Shown piece after piece: positions 1 through 7,247 of a DNA stretch of 8,512 nucleotides. Both the position numbers and the translations under genes were made by a program. The notes below the pieces were generated by a model. That model saw nothing but the letters and a program-made list of their open reading frames with translations. It was not told where the DNA came from and ran no database searches. The stretch spans positions 1 through 8,512 of the forward strand of contig CAIXFP010000093.1 of the NCBI GenBank assembly GCA_903918705.1, read 5' to 3'. This DNA is from an uncultured Pseudomonadota bacterium (GTDB taxonomy: Bacteria; Pseudomonadota; Gammaproteobacteria; Burkholderiales; Thiobacillaceae). Each line of letters opens with the position of its first letter. The stretch's first letter is position 1.

Positions 1-2048
1 ACTTCCTGGTTGATCGGCTCATCCTCCGCCAGCAGGATGCAGGCGCCCAGGTGACGGGCCCTGATCTGCGTTTCCGCCGTTTCGTTCTCGAAAATCGGCA
101 CTGGCTCGACAGGGTTGCCGACAACCTTTCCGATCCGGACGGTAAACCAGAAGGTGCTCCCCATCCCCGGTTGGCTTTCCATGCCCATCTCGCCGCCCAT
201 CATCTGAGCCAGCCTCTTGCTGATCACCAGCCCCAATCCGGTACCACCATACTTTCGGGTCATCGAGCCATCCGCCTGTTCGAAGGCGGAGAAGAGCCGC
301 TTCTGATCCTCGGTGGTCACGCCGATACCGGTATCCTGGACCTCCCCGCGCAGCAGCACGTCGGTCGGCGTTTCATCCAGTATCCGCGCGCGCAGGGTAA
401 TGGAACCCCGCTCGGTAAATTTGATGGCATTGCCAACGAGGTTGAGCAGGATCTGACTCAGGCGATGGCGGTCGCCCTGCAGCCTTAGTCTGACCACTTC
501 GGGCGAAGATTCGTGCAGCAATCTCAGCCCCTTGTCCGAGGCCTTGTGTCCGACAACGCTGAAGATCTGTTCCAGTACTTCGGTGAAACTGAAGTCCACC
601 TTCTCGAGGACGAGGCGTTCCGCATCGATCTTGGAGATGTCGAGTATGTCGTTGATTACGTGGAGCAGGTGATTGGACGACTGGTCGATCTTGTTGAGCT
701 TGTCCAGGAGTTTGGGGTCCACGATTTGGCGTTGTAACAAGCTCGTCAGGCCCATGATGCCGTTCATCGGTGTGCGGAGTTCATGGCTCATGTTGGCGAG
801 GAAGGTGCTCTTGGCACGGTTGGCGATCTCGGCTGCATCACGTGCCCGCGACAGGTCGGCGTTGCTGGTTTCGAGGTCACGAGTTCGCTCCCGGACGCGT
901 ACCTCAAGTTCCAGGTTCAGTTGCCGCAACCCCTCTTCCGCCTCCTGGCGGGCGTTCAAAGCGTCAAGGAGGTCATTGAATCCACGCCCCAGGTTGGTGA
1001 TCTCGTCATCTCCGACCACGGCTATGGGGTTCTGCTTGGACTCCGGCTCGGTTCGCAATTTGCGGAAGCGATTGGTGATTTCGCGCAGGGGCAGCACCAC
1101 CCGCTGCAGGAAGGAGAAGGCACCCATGCCCACAAGCAGCAGGGAAGCCAACATCACCAGCGCACTGGCCTGGGCGATGTCCCGAGCAGGACGGTTGATG
1201 ACCTCTTCGGGCACCAATATGGCGAGACGCCATTTGGCTTCCCGTAGCCGAGTGCTCTGCACCAGCATGCCGGCCGTTCCGCCATTTTGGCCTGCCGCCG
1301 CCAGCAAGGCCAGGAGTTCGGGGCCGGCCTTCTTGCCGAGAAGCGTGGCATCCGGGTGCTGGACGAAGTGGTCATCGCCGTCCAGCAGGATCATGTAGCC
1401 ACTATGGGCGGAATTGGTATCCGCAAAGGTGTTGCGTATGTAGTTCGAATCATAATTGACGACCAGCAAGGCAACCGGCTCCTGCCGGGACGCTTCCCTG
1501 TTCAGTCGATAGATCATGCGGGTGGCCACCAGTACCGACTGATGTTTCGAGTTACCGTTTACGTTGGCCCGGATACCTGCCCAGTAGATATTCCGGGAAT
1601 GCGCTTGCGTATCCCGGATCAAGCGGTCACGCAGCGCGGCGTCGAGATTTCCGACGTCGAGGGTTTCCCCGACGTGGTAGTGGTCGCCGGACAAGGTAAA
1701 GATTTCAATGGAAATCAGCCCTTGGAGATTGAGGTAGTTGTTAAGCACATAGCCGATACGCGCCTGGGTCGCCAGATGGGTATAGGTATCGGAAGCGGGC
1801 GACTTGATCGACAGGACGTTGGTGATCTCCTCGACGCCGGATATGTTGGCGATGAGGGCTTCGATCTGTGCCATCTGGGTGTCCAGCAAGGCACTCTTGT
1901 CTTTCAGTTCCTGGGTGATGTGGCCACGGGCCTCGGACTCCAGCGCGGAGCGGGAAAGCTGGATGGACATCCCCCCCACCGCCAGCAAGGGCAGAACTCC
2001 CAGCAGCAGCAGGTAGGTGATGAAACGCTGGTTGAGATTCAGGCGCAT
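1..2048 (-). CDS. Hybrid sensor histidine kinase (dCache-like sensor, HAMP, HisKA, HATPase_c, receiver), 3' end outside window
   Basis: Inner-membrane two-component sensor, 682 codons visible, running off the left edge. Seen in order: a membrane segment at about residues 9-30, a periplasmic region of about 260 residues resembling a double-Cache sensor, a second membrane segment near 293-316, a HAMP-like linker, a short coiled coil, the dimerisation/phosphoacceptor motif SHELRTPMNG with His422, the N box LVGNAIKFT with Asn540, the G1 box DTGIG with Asp572, and the G2 box YGGTGLGL. A receiver domain then begins (ILLAEDEPINQE, acidic residues near 676); its phosphoacceptor Asp lies outside the window. 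It follows the sugar-binding lipoprotein gene by about 70 bp on the same strand, so its input is probably that protein or its ligand (inference). The start is uncertain. ATG at 2048 directly precedes the first membrane segment, but TTG at 2057 has a better-placed GGGGGAAG, and GTG at 2108 is also open. Confidence 0.93.
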   Translation of the reverse strand, partial: MRLNLNQRFITYLLLLGVLPLLAVGGMSIQLSRSALESEARGHITQELKDKSALLDTQMAQIEALIANISGVEEITNVLSIKSPASDTYTHLATQARIGYVLNNYLNLQGLISIEIFTLSGDHYHVGETLDVGNLDAALRDRLIRDTQAHSRNIYWAGIRANVNGNSKHQSVLVATRMIYRLNREASRQEPVALLVVNYDSNYIRNTFADTNSAHSGYMILLDGDDHFVQHPDATLLGKKAGPELLALLAAAGQNGGTAGMLVQSTRLREAKWRLAILVPEEVINRPARDIAQASALVMLASLLLVGMGAFSFLQRVVLPLREITNRFRKLRTEPESKQNPIAVVGDDEITNLGRGFNDLLDALNARQEAEEGLRQLNLELEVRVRERTRDLETSNADLSRARDAAEIANRAKSTFLANMSHELRTPMNGIMGLTSLLQRQIVDPKLLDKLNKIDQSSNHLLHVINDILDISKIDAERLVLEKVDFSFTEVLEQIFSVVGHKASDKGLRLLHESSPEVVRLRLQGDRHRLSQILLNLVGNAIKFTERGSITLRARILDETPTDVLLRGEVQDTGIGVTTEDQKRLFSAFEQADGSMTRKYGGTGLGLVISKRLAQMMGGEMGMESQPGMGSTFWFTVRIGKVVGNPVEPVPIFENETAETQIRARHLGACILLAEDEPINQE

Positions 2049-2118
2049 GGGCGGCAATCGGGTACTTCCCCCCAGTGACGCAAGTCGGTCGGCGCCGATA
2101 GGTGCCACCGGGGAGGAA

Positions 2119-3093
2119 TCATGGGGCGGAGCCCGCCTTGATCAGTTTGACGTTGGGGAGGGTTTCCGTCGGCAATTTTTCACCCTTCAGAAGACGCATG
2201 GCGTAAAGGACACCCTGGTAGCCCTGTTCTCCGGCCTGCTGGTCGATGCTGGCTACCATCAAGCCCTTATCGATGGCGCTCCGGGCCTCGGCCAGAGCGT
2301 CGAAGCCCGCGACCTTGACCTGCTTCTTGCCGGTCTCATCCAGATACTTGAGGGCGCCCAGGGCCATCATGTCGTTGGCAGCGAAGATGAGGCCGATGTG
2401 CGGGTGCTTGGCGAACATGGCCTTGGTCACTTCGTAGCCTTCGTCGATCTTCCAATTGGCGGTTTCGCTGGCGACCACCTTTATCGCCGGATTTTCCGCA
2501 AAGGCTCGCAAGGCCCCCTTCTTTCTCGCCTCGGCGTTTTCCGCATCGCGGATGCCTTCGAGAATGGCGGCCTGGGTGGGGGATTTAATCTTTTCAGTCA
2601 GGGTCCTGGCCGATAAATAGCCGCCCTGCTCGTTGTCGACGCTGATGAAGGGCATCCCCTGTAATCCCGACTCGGCCAGCACCTTGCGATCGAGCCGAGC
2701 GTCGATATTGACCACCGGGATGCCAGCCTCCTTGGCCTGCTTTATCGAGGGGATCAGATGGTAGGCATCGGCCGGGGCAACCACCAAGGCATCTGCCAGC
2801 CGGTTCTGAATCAGGTCGTCAACAATGGACACCTGCTGTTCGAATGACGTTTCCTGGGCCGCGGTCTTGACGATGAGTTCGATGCCCAGTTCCGCCTCGG
2901 CCTTGCGTGCGCCTTTTTCCATTTCAATGAAGAAGGGGTTGGTGAGGGTCTTCATCACCAGGGCGATGCGCTGCTTTTTGACCGGAGCCTGGGCCGGTGG
3001 GGCCACGGCCTCCTGCTTGGCCGGGTGTGGCGACTCACCGCAGGCCGCCAGCACCAGCGGCATGACAAGCAGTAGGAACCTGATAAGTTTCAT
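2119..3093 (-). CDS. Ribose-type sugar-binding lipoprotein (periplasmic binding protein, RbsB/LuxP-like)
   Basis: 324-residue periplasmic solute-binding protein of the ribose/galactose type (Peripla_BP_4). The N-terminus is a lipoprotein signal with a textbook lipobox L15-A16-A17-C18, followed by a Pro/Ala-rich linker to about residue 40 and then the two-lobed domain. From memory of E. coli RbsB, several pocket residues look conserved: N52-P-F54-F55, D131, R190, W214 in an aromatic position, N240, D265 and Q285. The Arg that follows the pocket Asp in RbsB (DR) appears changed, because DAR is seen here. The ligand is therefore probably a furanose or pentose-like sugar, not certainly ribose. 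AAGG lies 8 bases before the ATG. It sits between a porin gene (42 bp upstream) and a hybrid kinase gene, with no ABC permease or ATPase in view. A sensory role like LuxP is as plausible as transport. The mature +2 residue is Gly, which by the usual Lol rule allows outer-membrane sorting. Confidence 0.93.
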   Translation of the reverse strand: MKLIRFLLLVMPLVLAACGESPHPAKQEAVAPPAQAPVKKQRIALVMKTLTNPFFIEMEKGARKAEAELGIELIVKTAAQETSFEQQVSIVDDLIQNRLADALVVAPADAYHLIPSIKQAKEAGIPVVNIDARLDRKVLAESGLQGMPFISVDNEQGGYLSARTLTEKIKSPTQAAILEGIRDAENAEARKKGALRAFAENPAIKVVASETANWKIDEGYEVTKAMFAKHPHIGLIFAANDMMALGALKYLDETGKKQVKVAGFDALAEARSAIDKGLMVASIDQQAGEQGYQGVLYAMRLLKGEKLPTETLPNVKLIKAGSAP

Positions 3094-3103
3094 GGTCTAG
3101 ACC
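3094..3103 (-). promoter_or_regulatory. Perfect 10-bp palindrome at the ribosome-binding region of the binding-protein gene
   Basis: GGTCTAGACC is perfectly self-complementary and fills the space between the AAGG ribosome-binding site and the ATG of the sugar-binding lipoprotein gene. It also overlaps the GG of that site. It could form a small duplex or be a protein site that affects translation, but 10-bp palindromes arise by chance and no function is shown. Confidence 0.25.
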
Positions 3104-3135
3104 TTATGTTGGCGTACAAACAGTTAGCGCGGAAA

Positions 3136-4346
3136 TTACCACCAGTGCTCTACCTGCACCCCCAGGGTCGAGCCATGCCTGTCGCCACTATAGGCACCGC
3201 TGGCAGACAAGGTGTCGCCTACATTGGCGGCCAGTTGCGCGGCTTCATTCCAGTGGGCCCAGGTATAGAACAACCGAACCTCGGGACGTCCGAACAGCCC
3301 GGCCGCGCTGGACCAGGTGGGCGCCACAGTTAGCTTGGTAAGGTTGCGGGTGGCGGCGCCGTCCGGCTTGACCCGATCCAAACCTATTTCGGTGAGCAGC
3401 TTCCAATTGCCACCCAGCGAATAAACCAGCCGTCCCCCCAGGCTGGTCCAGTCCTGGCCACCGGTAGGGGCGGAATCATGCTGATACACAGCGGAAACCA
3501 AGCCATCAAGTAAGGGGGTGGCCTTGAAATAGAACTGCTCCACCGCGCGGAACCGGGTTACGTCACTGCCGTTGCCCAGGTTGCCGGTGCTACCCAGCCC
3601 GACCCCCGGTCCTTCACCATATTGCAGGTCCAACTTGTTCCAGCCGCCCAGCGTTTTCTGTTGCACATGCTGGACATTCAAGGCCCAACCCGAATGGCGG
3701 GCGGGGTCGGAACCAGTCTTGGCGATGTAACTGGCGCCCAACTGCAACTCGCCACCCGCGTTGGCCGGGATGCCGCGCAGTTGGAGGTCATGGCGCGGCG
3801 CGATGTCCTCCTGGCCAATGCCGTCCTTGCGGAAGATGGCGTACTGAGCTTCAGGTCGCCGAGACCGTAATCCTCGACCCCCATGCCGATGCCGGATGGG
3901 TTCCAATAAAAGAAGTCGTTGATGTGGACGTCTTCCCGCTTGTAGTAGCGGTTGCCGAGCCAGAGGAGGCCACCGTTGAGGGGGGCCAGATCGTGGGCGG
4001 CCAGATAGGCCTGGGGCAGGCGGTCGCTGTTGTTGCTCGCGAACAGGTTCTCGAAGCCATTCTGGGAGTTCAGGCTGGCCATGACGTGACCGGACACGCG
4101 CGGACCTCCATCAGCCTGGTACAAATCCTGACCAAACAGCGCCTCGCCGTAGATCTCGCACTCATTACCCAGCCGGTATTTGGCCTCTGCGCCGGACAGT
4201 TTGAAACAGGATTGGCGGCCACCATTGAGGTCGGAACCAACGCCGGCACGGATATAGCCATTGAAATCCAGGGCGGACGCGCCCTCGGTGGCCGTGACCA
4301 GATAGAAAGTTAACAACAATAGGAGGCTTCTAGCGACAAAAAACAT
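3136..4346 (-). pseudogene. lamB: LamB-type maltoporin-family outer-membrane porin, interrupted by a -1 frameshift
   Basis: Outer-membrane sugar porin of the maltoporin family, expected as an 18-strand trimeric beta-barrel. A signal peptide (MFFVARSLLLLL..., cleavage likely after ASA at residue 25) leads into LDFNGYIRAGVG, matching the LamB mature start VDFHGYARSG. The early Cys pair region (SCFKL, YRLGNECE) and the YYKREDVHINDFFYWNPSG segment are LamB hallmarks, and the protein ends GVQVEHWW with a terminal aromatic for BAM recognition. The frame is lost after about residue 168 (LGDLKLS) and resumes one base out (YAIFRKDGIG). Adding one A on the + strand at about 3843 (AGTACG to AGTTACG on the coding strand) restores a 403-residue protein, somewhat shorter than E. 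coli LamB. The start at 4346 is chosen for the signal peptide; the in-frame ATG at 4469 would overlap the divergent kinase gene. It is first in the leftward operon. Sequencing error or true inactivation cannot be told apart here. The lamB name is by family only and the substrate is unknown. Confidence 0.88.
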
Positions 4347-4437
4347 GATGACTATCCATTGAAACCGCGTATATCGTTTGTAATATGCCAACCTGAGCAG
4401 AATATTATTGCTATTAGTCTTGATTGGCGAGGCTGAA
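4347..4437. promoter_or_regulatory. Divergent control region between porin operon and ribokinase
   Basis: This 91-bp spacer is clearly richer in A/T than its flanks and must hold the promoters for both the leftward porin operon and the rightward kinase gene. A possible rightward promoter is TTGTAA at 4378-4383 with TATTAT at 4403-4408, but the 19-bp spacing is long. A weak symmetrical stretch AGCA-N9-TGCT lies at 4397-4413 and could be an operator. No regulator gene lies next to it in the window. The porin gene has only a weak ribosome-binding site (GGATAG), while the kinase has GGCGAGG 5 bases before its ATG. Confidence 0.5.
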
Positions 4438-5351
4438 ATGCGGGTACTGAATATGGGCTCGATCAACATCGATCATGTTTACGAGGTCGACCATTTTGTA
4501 CGTCCCGGCGAGACCCTCAGTGGCCTGAGCTACCACTCCTACGCCGGAGGCAAGGGGTTCAATCAGTCGCTCGCGTTGGCCCGCGCTGGCGTCGACACCC
4601 TTCATGCGGGGAGAGTGGGAAATCACGCGGCCTGGCTGCTCCAGCGGCTTGAACAGGAGGGCGTCGACACGACCCATGTGACTGTGGGCGAAGCCACGAC
4701 AGGCCATGCCATCATCCAGGTCGTTCCGGATGGTGAAAATGCCATTGTGCTGTACGGTGGCGCAAATCGACTCATCAGCGAAGACGACGTCGTATTAGCT
4801 CTTTCAGCCTGCTCGCCGGGGGACTATCTCCTGCTCCAGAACGAGATCAGTTCAGTGGCGCAGGCCATTCAAAAGGCTCACGAAAGAGGCTTGCACATCG
4901 TATTCAACCCAGCGCCGATGACCGCCGACGTTCATCAATACCCCCTGGAATTCGTGGATTTATTCATTCTCAATGAGACGGAGGCGGAAGCACTCACGGG
5001 AAAACCGATCCGGCGGAGGTTGGCACCAGAATGCGTGAACGATTCCCTCGCGCGGCGACGGTGCTGACGCTGGGAAGCAAAGGTGCCCTCTATTTAGGCG
5101 CCAACTCGACGCATCATGAGCCCGCACTTCCCGTGGATGCTGTCGATACAACCGCGGCAGGCGACACGTTCATCGGTTTCTTTCTAGCAGAACTGATACA
5201 GACCGGCGATCCGGTCAAGGCGCTGGCAAAGGGCTGTCATGCTGCGGCGATCTGCGTCACCCGAGCAGGTGCTTCGGATTCCATACCATCGCGACATGAG
5301 TTGGAGACAGGCCAAGCCATTACCTCTGGATGCCTCGTTACTGACAAGTAA
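4438..5351 (+). pseudogene. rbsK: Ribokinase (PfkB family), interrupted by a -1 frameshift in an A4 run
   Basis: Cytoplasmic PfkB-family sugar kinase, expected to phosphorylate D-ribose or a similar sugar with ATP at O-5. Seen: the N-terminal MGSINIDHVYEVDHFVRPGE start, PfkB signature 1 AGGKGFNQ (residues 36-43), the NPAPM and LNETEAEALTGK segments, then in the next frame SKGALYLG, signature 2 DTTAAGDTF with catalytic Asp243, and the ribokinase-like tail CVTRAGASDSIPS. DTxAAGD instead of DTxGAGD is also seen in E. coli RbsK. The first frame is open to residue 189 (TGK) and then runs to a stop at 5067 with nonsense residues. The second frame picks up exactly there as TDPAEVGTRMRERF. One extra A in the run 5001-5004 would restore 304 residues, the normal ribokinase length. 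The ATG at 4438 has GGCGAGG upstream. It is divergent from the porin/binding-protein operon, which supports shared sugar metabolism. Either decayed or a homopolymer sequencing error. Confidence 0.9.
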
Positions 5352-5538
5352 AGGTGGAGCAGTCCAGCGAGCCCTGTTGCGACACCGACAGAACCACTTA
5401 TTCCATGTCATGGTAACTTCAGTGCGAAATCTCACCAGACTGCCGAAGTTCCCCCGCCGGCCATGAGTACCCATGGCAGCAACAGGATAGCGACCATCTG
5501 AATAGGCCGAGAAGCACCAGACTGCCACCCCGGAATCT

Positions 5539-5774
5539 CGAACGGCAGGTTTCCAATGAGTCAGCCGCCACTTACAAGGAATATGTCATCAGTCTCCTCC
5601 GGATCGGGGGGGCTCGATGACGACTGGCTGCTTCCGGGGAGCGAAATTTCACTGGCCGCTTTCCGGCGATGAATTCGAAGAGTGGACGGTCGCGTCGCGA
5701 CCCTGAACAGTCACCGAGGAAACTTGACTGCGGCCTTTCGGGGAGAACGATCAACAAGTGAAAGCTGCCGTTCG
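5539..5774. repeat. MITE-like element with 15-bp imperfect terminal inverted repeats
   Basis: The left end CGAACGGCAGGTTTC (5539-5553) matches the reverse complement of the right end (5760-5774), CGAACGGCAGCTTTC, at 14 of 15 positions. Inside are three degenerate direct copies of ACTGGCYGCTTYCGG (5623-5637, 5651-5666, 5727-5743, the last diverged) and a perfect 6-bp-stem, 3-nt-loop hairpin at 5688-5702. There is no open frame for a transposase and I see no target-site duplication. A non-autonomous dispersed intergenic element is the best reading, but from one copy it remains a hypothesis. Confidence 0.4.
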
Positions 5775-5869
5775 TGATGAGAAGTTGATTTTCTTGCCTG
5801 GCCGTCGGCTCCGTAGCGACAAGCGACGTTGAGCCCTATAGTCCGGCCGTCCCTGCCCGGCCAACTGCG

Positions 5870-5992
5870 TGCACTAGCTCTGCGCTGCTGCATCCGGCCG
5901 GATGAAAGTCTGAAGCACCACAGACAGCAGTCGTACAGGCCATCTTTGCGTGCTTACGCGGATCGGCCTGCTCCAGCCAGTTGCACTAGCTC
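5870..5992. repeat. 14-bp palindrome flanked by an 11-bp direct repeat
   Basis: TGCACTAGCTC occurs at 5870-5880 and again at 5982-5992, with the perfect 14-bp palindrome CATCCGGCCGGATG at 5891-5904 between the copies. The direct repeats could be the footprint of an insertion or part of a larger dispersed repeat. Neither reading can be tested from one locus, and no gene overlaps the segment convincingly. Confidence 0.35.
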
Positions 5993-6062
5993 AAGCTTGG
6001 ACCCGCACAATCTAATTTTTGTATACCAAAACAAAATGGCTCTGTTCGCAAATGCTGTGGAC

Positions 6063-6081
6063 AGGCTCACGTGGTGAGCCT
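6063..6081. other. Perfect hairpin downstream of the glycine-rich PEP-CTERM gene
   Basis: AGGCTCAC-GTG-GTGAGCCT forms an 8-bp perfect stem with a 3-nt loop, about 115 bp beyond the stop codon of the leftward glycine-rich gene. It has no adjacent T-run on either strand, so it is not a standard intrinsic terminator. It could stabilise a 3' end or belong to a dispersed repeat. Confidence 0.35.
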
Positions 6082-6196
6082 TACGTGGCGGAAACTTGTT
6101 GTCATGGCGCATGTGCACCGACTCAACCAGGAGCCCAGAATGCGCAAGCCGACCATAAAACAGATTGCCCTGAGATAAATGATCGACAATGAGGTG

Positions 6197-7189
6197 TTAC
6201 TTCGACCTAAGACTACGACGGGTTATGCCCAACCCTGCAAGCGCAACCGACAATAATGCGAGCGTCGAGGGTTCGGGAACCGACTGGCTCACGAGTGGCT
6301 GATAGTCTAGTTGGATGTAACCGTTGCCTGAGTTCACACCGTCGCGCTGTATAAGGTCAGTGAAATCGGCATTTACAAAGGAGCCACCGCCACCGCCACC
6401 GCCGTTGGGGTAGCCACCACCGCCACCACCGGAATAGCCACCACCGCCACCACCCGCTGAACCACCGCCACCACCACCGCCACCATAACCGCCAGTTGCG
6501 CCGAAAGGACCGAGTCCCCCAGCGAGGCCGGCTAGGTACGATAAACCCCCCTTCCCGTCTTGAGCGTTAGGGCCATAGTCATGGCCAGCCGTGCCGTTGG
6601 ACAACCAACCCGCACCGCCACCGCCGTTGCCGATCTGTCCGTTACAGCAGTTTTCTAGCCCCCCATCACCGCCAGAACCCGCGCTTCCTCCCGTACCCGC
6701 ATTACCACCCGCCGAGCTTCCTGAGGTGGAAGTACCGACGCCGGGAAGGCCATTGTGGTTAAATGCACCGCCGCCACCGCCACCAGCCGCCAGCAATAGA
6801 TCCAATGGGGACTCAATAAACACGAAACTGCCGCCTCCACCGCCACCTATGCCCACGACGCCATTGTTGTCACTTTGACCTTGGCCCCCGACATCGAGCG
6901 ACAGCGTGACGCCCGCGTCCAGATAGATCACGCCGCCCACATCGGCGCCGAGACCGCCTGCACCCGAGCCACCAGCCCCCCCCTGCGCGCCGTCCGCGAA
7001 GATTTGGTAATAGCCAGCCGTCGTCACCTGGTAGGTCTGGAGCGATCCTGTGTAAGTAAATAATAGTGGCGTTGCCAACGCTCCGCCCGCACAGCCAAAC
7101 ACGCCTAGAGACAACCCAACAGCCAATAAAGCGGTGCGAAACGTGAAGTGGGTATGTCTAGTAGCGAATCGGTTTTCTTCGTAATCCAT
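6197..7189 (-). CDS. Secreted glycine-rich PEP-CTERM protein with ALK/LTK-like glycine-rich domain
   Basis: 330-residue exported protein. Residues about 18-39 form a signal peptide ending GALA before TPLLF. The body begins FTYTGSLQTYQVTTAGYYQIFADGAQGG, the opening pattern of the glycine-rich family that includes the ALK/LTK receptor glycine-rich region. It continues with many Gly tracts (GGGGGGSF, LLLAAGGGGGG, GGYGGGGGGGG, GGGGGGYSGGGGGG) and a Cys-Cys pair. The C-terminus is a complete PEP-CTERM signal: the VPEPSTLALL motif, a hydrophobic span ending GLG, and the basic tail TRRSLRSK. In known systems exosortase/EpsH processes such proteins for surface or extracellular-matrix delivery; no exosortase gene is in the window. 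ATG at 7189 is chosen because AAAGG lies about 11 bases upstream and the predicted sigma-54 transcript starts near 7237. The ATG at 7234 would be almost leaderless and spoil the signal peptide. It stands alone, probably monocistronic. The function is likely structural, adhesive or floc/biofilm matrix (inference). Confidence 0.9.
   Translation of the reverse strand: MDYEENRFATRHTHFTFRTALLAVGLSLGVFGCAGGALATPLLFTYTGSLQTYQVTTAGYYQIFADGAQGGAGGSGAGGLGADVGGVIYLDAGVTLSLDVGGQGQSDNNGVVGIGGGGGGSFVFIESPLDLLLAAGGGGGGAFNHNGLPGVGTSTSGSSAGGNAGTGGSAGSGGDGGLENCCNGQIGNGGGGAGWLSNGTAGHDYGPNAQDGKGGLSYLAGLAGGLGPFGATGGYGGGGGGGGSAGGGGGGYSGGGGGGYPNGGGGGGGSFVNADFTDLIQRDGVNSGNGYIQLDYQPLVSQSVPEPSTLALLSVALAGLGITRRSLRSK
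6383..6487 (-). repeat. Low-complexity GGN (poly-glycine) coding tract
   Basis: A run of near-identical GCC/ACC triplets on the + strand encodes the densest Gly tracts of the PEP-CTERM protein, read as GGT/GGC on the coding strand. Mixed GGT and GGC codons limit slippage, but the tract is a likely place for triplet expansion or contraction between strains and for misassembly. It keeps its reading frame here. Confidence 0.7.
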
Positions 7190-7247
7190 GATTGATTTTT
7201 CCTTTCGTTGGCCAGTCCAAGACAACCCGTGCAATTATTCTCATGTA

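Larger units (their letters stand above)
5352..6196. other. 845-bp stretch with no convincing gene
   Basis: No frame on either strand shows a recognisable protein, a good ribosome-binding site with sustained coding character, or remnants of the neighbouring genes. The short open frames here (for example 5184-5528 minus and 5829-6077 plus) give low-complexity, Arg/Pro-rich translations typical of non-coding GC-rich DNA. The stretch contains the MITE-like element at 5539-5774, a hairpin GGTCGC-GTC-GCGACC at 5688-5702, a 14-bp palindrome, an 11-bp direct repeat and a hairpin near the end of the glycine-rich gene, listed separately. No clear T-run terminator follows the ribokinase. Confidence 0.6.

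Noticed and set aside
51..2616. Several plus-strand open frames (for example 1287-2078 and 2017-2616)
   Set aside because: They are antisense to the hybrid kinase and binding-protein genes, whose minus-strand translations carry clear family motifs.
4347..4469. Extended porin start at the ATG at 4469
   Set aside because: It would place 41 residues before a good signal peptide and overlap the divergent kinase start at 4438. ATG 4346 fits export.
5001..5004. Programmed frameshifting or transcriptional slippage in the ribokinase
   Set aside because: An A4 run is too short for normal slippage, and there is no slippery heptamer or clear stimulatory structure. A simple one-base deletion explains it.
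5184..5528. Minus-strand open frame overlapping the ribokinase end
   Set aside because: It is antisense to the conserved ribokinase C-terminus and its translation matches no family.
6028..6063. IS-end-like sequence GGCTCTGTTCGCAAATG, reminiscent of IS6-family ends
   Set aside because: No matching inverted copy, transposase or target duplication is in the window. The likeness is short and inexact.
5829..6077. Plus-strand 82-codon open frame
   Set aside because: No convincing ribosome-binding site, composition like translated non-coding DNA, and it runs through a palindrome, repeats and a hairpin.
6383..6487. Periodic triplets that could look like a tandem-repeat or CRISPR-like array
   Set aside because: The period is 3 bp and is explained by poly-glycine coding within an intact PEP-CTERM gene.
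7064..7085. Possible lipobox (VFGC) in the PEP-CTERM signal peptide
   Set aside because: Phe at -2 fits a lipobox poorly, and GALA before TP gives a good type I site, as is usual for PEP-CTERM proteins.
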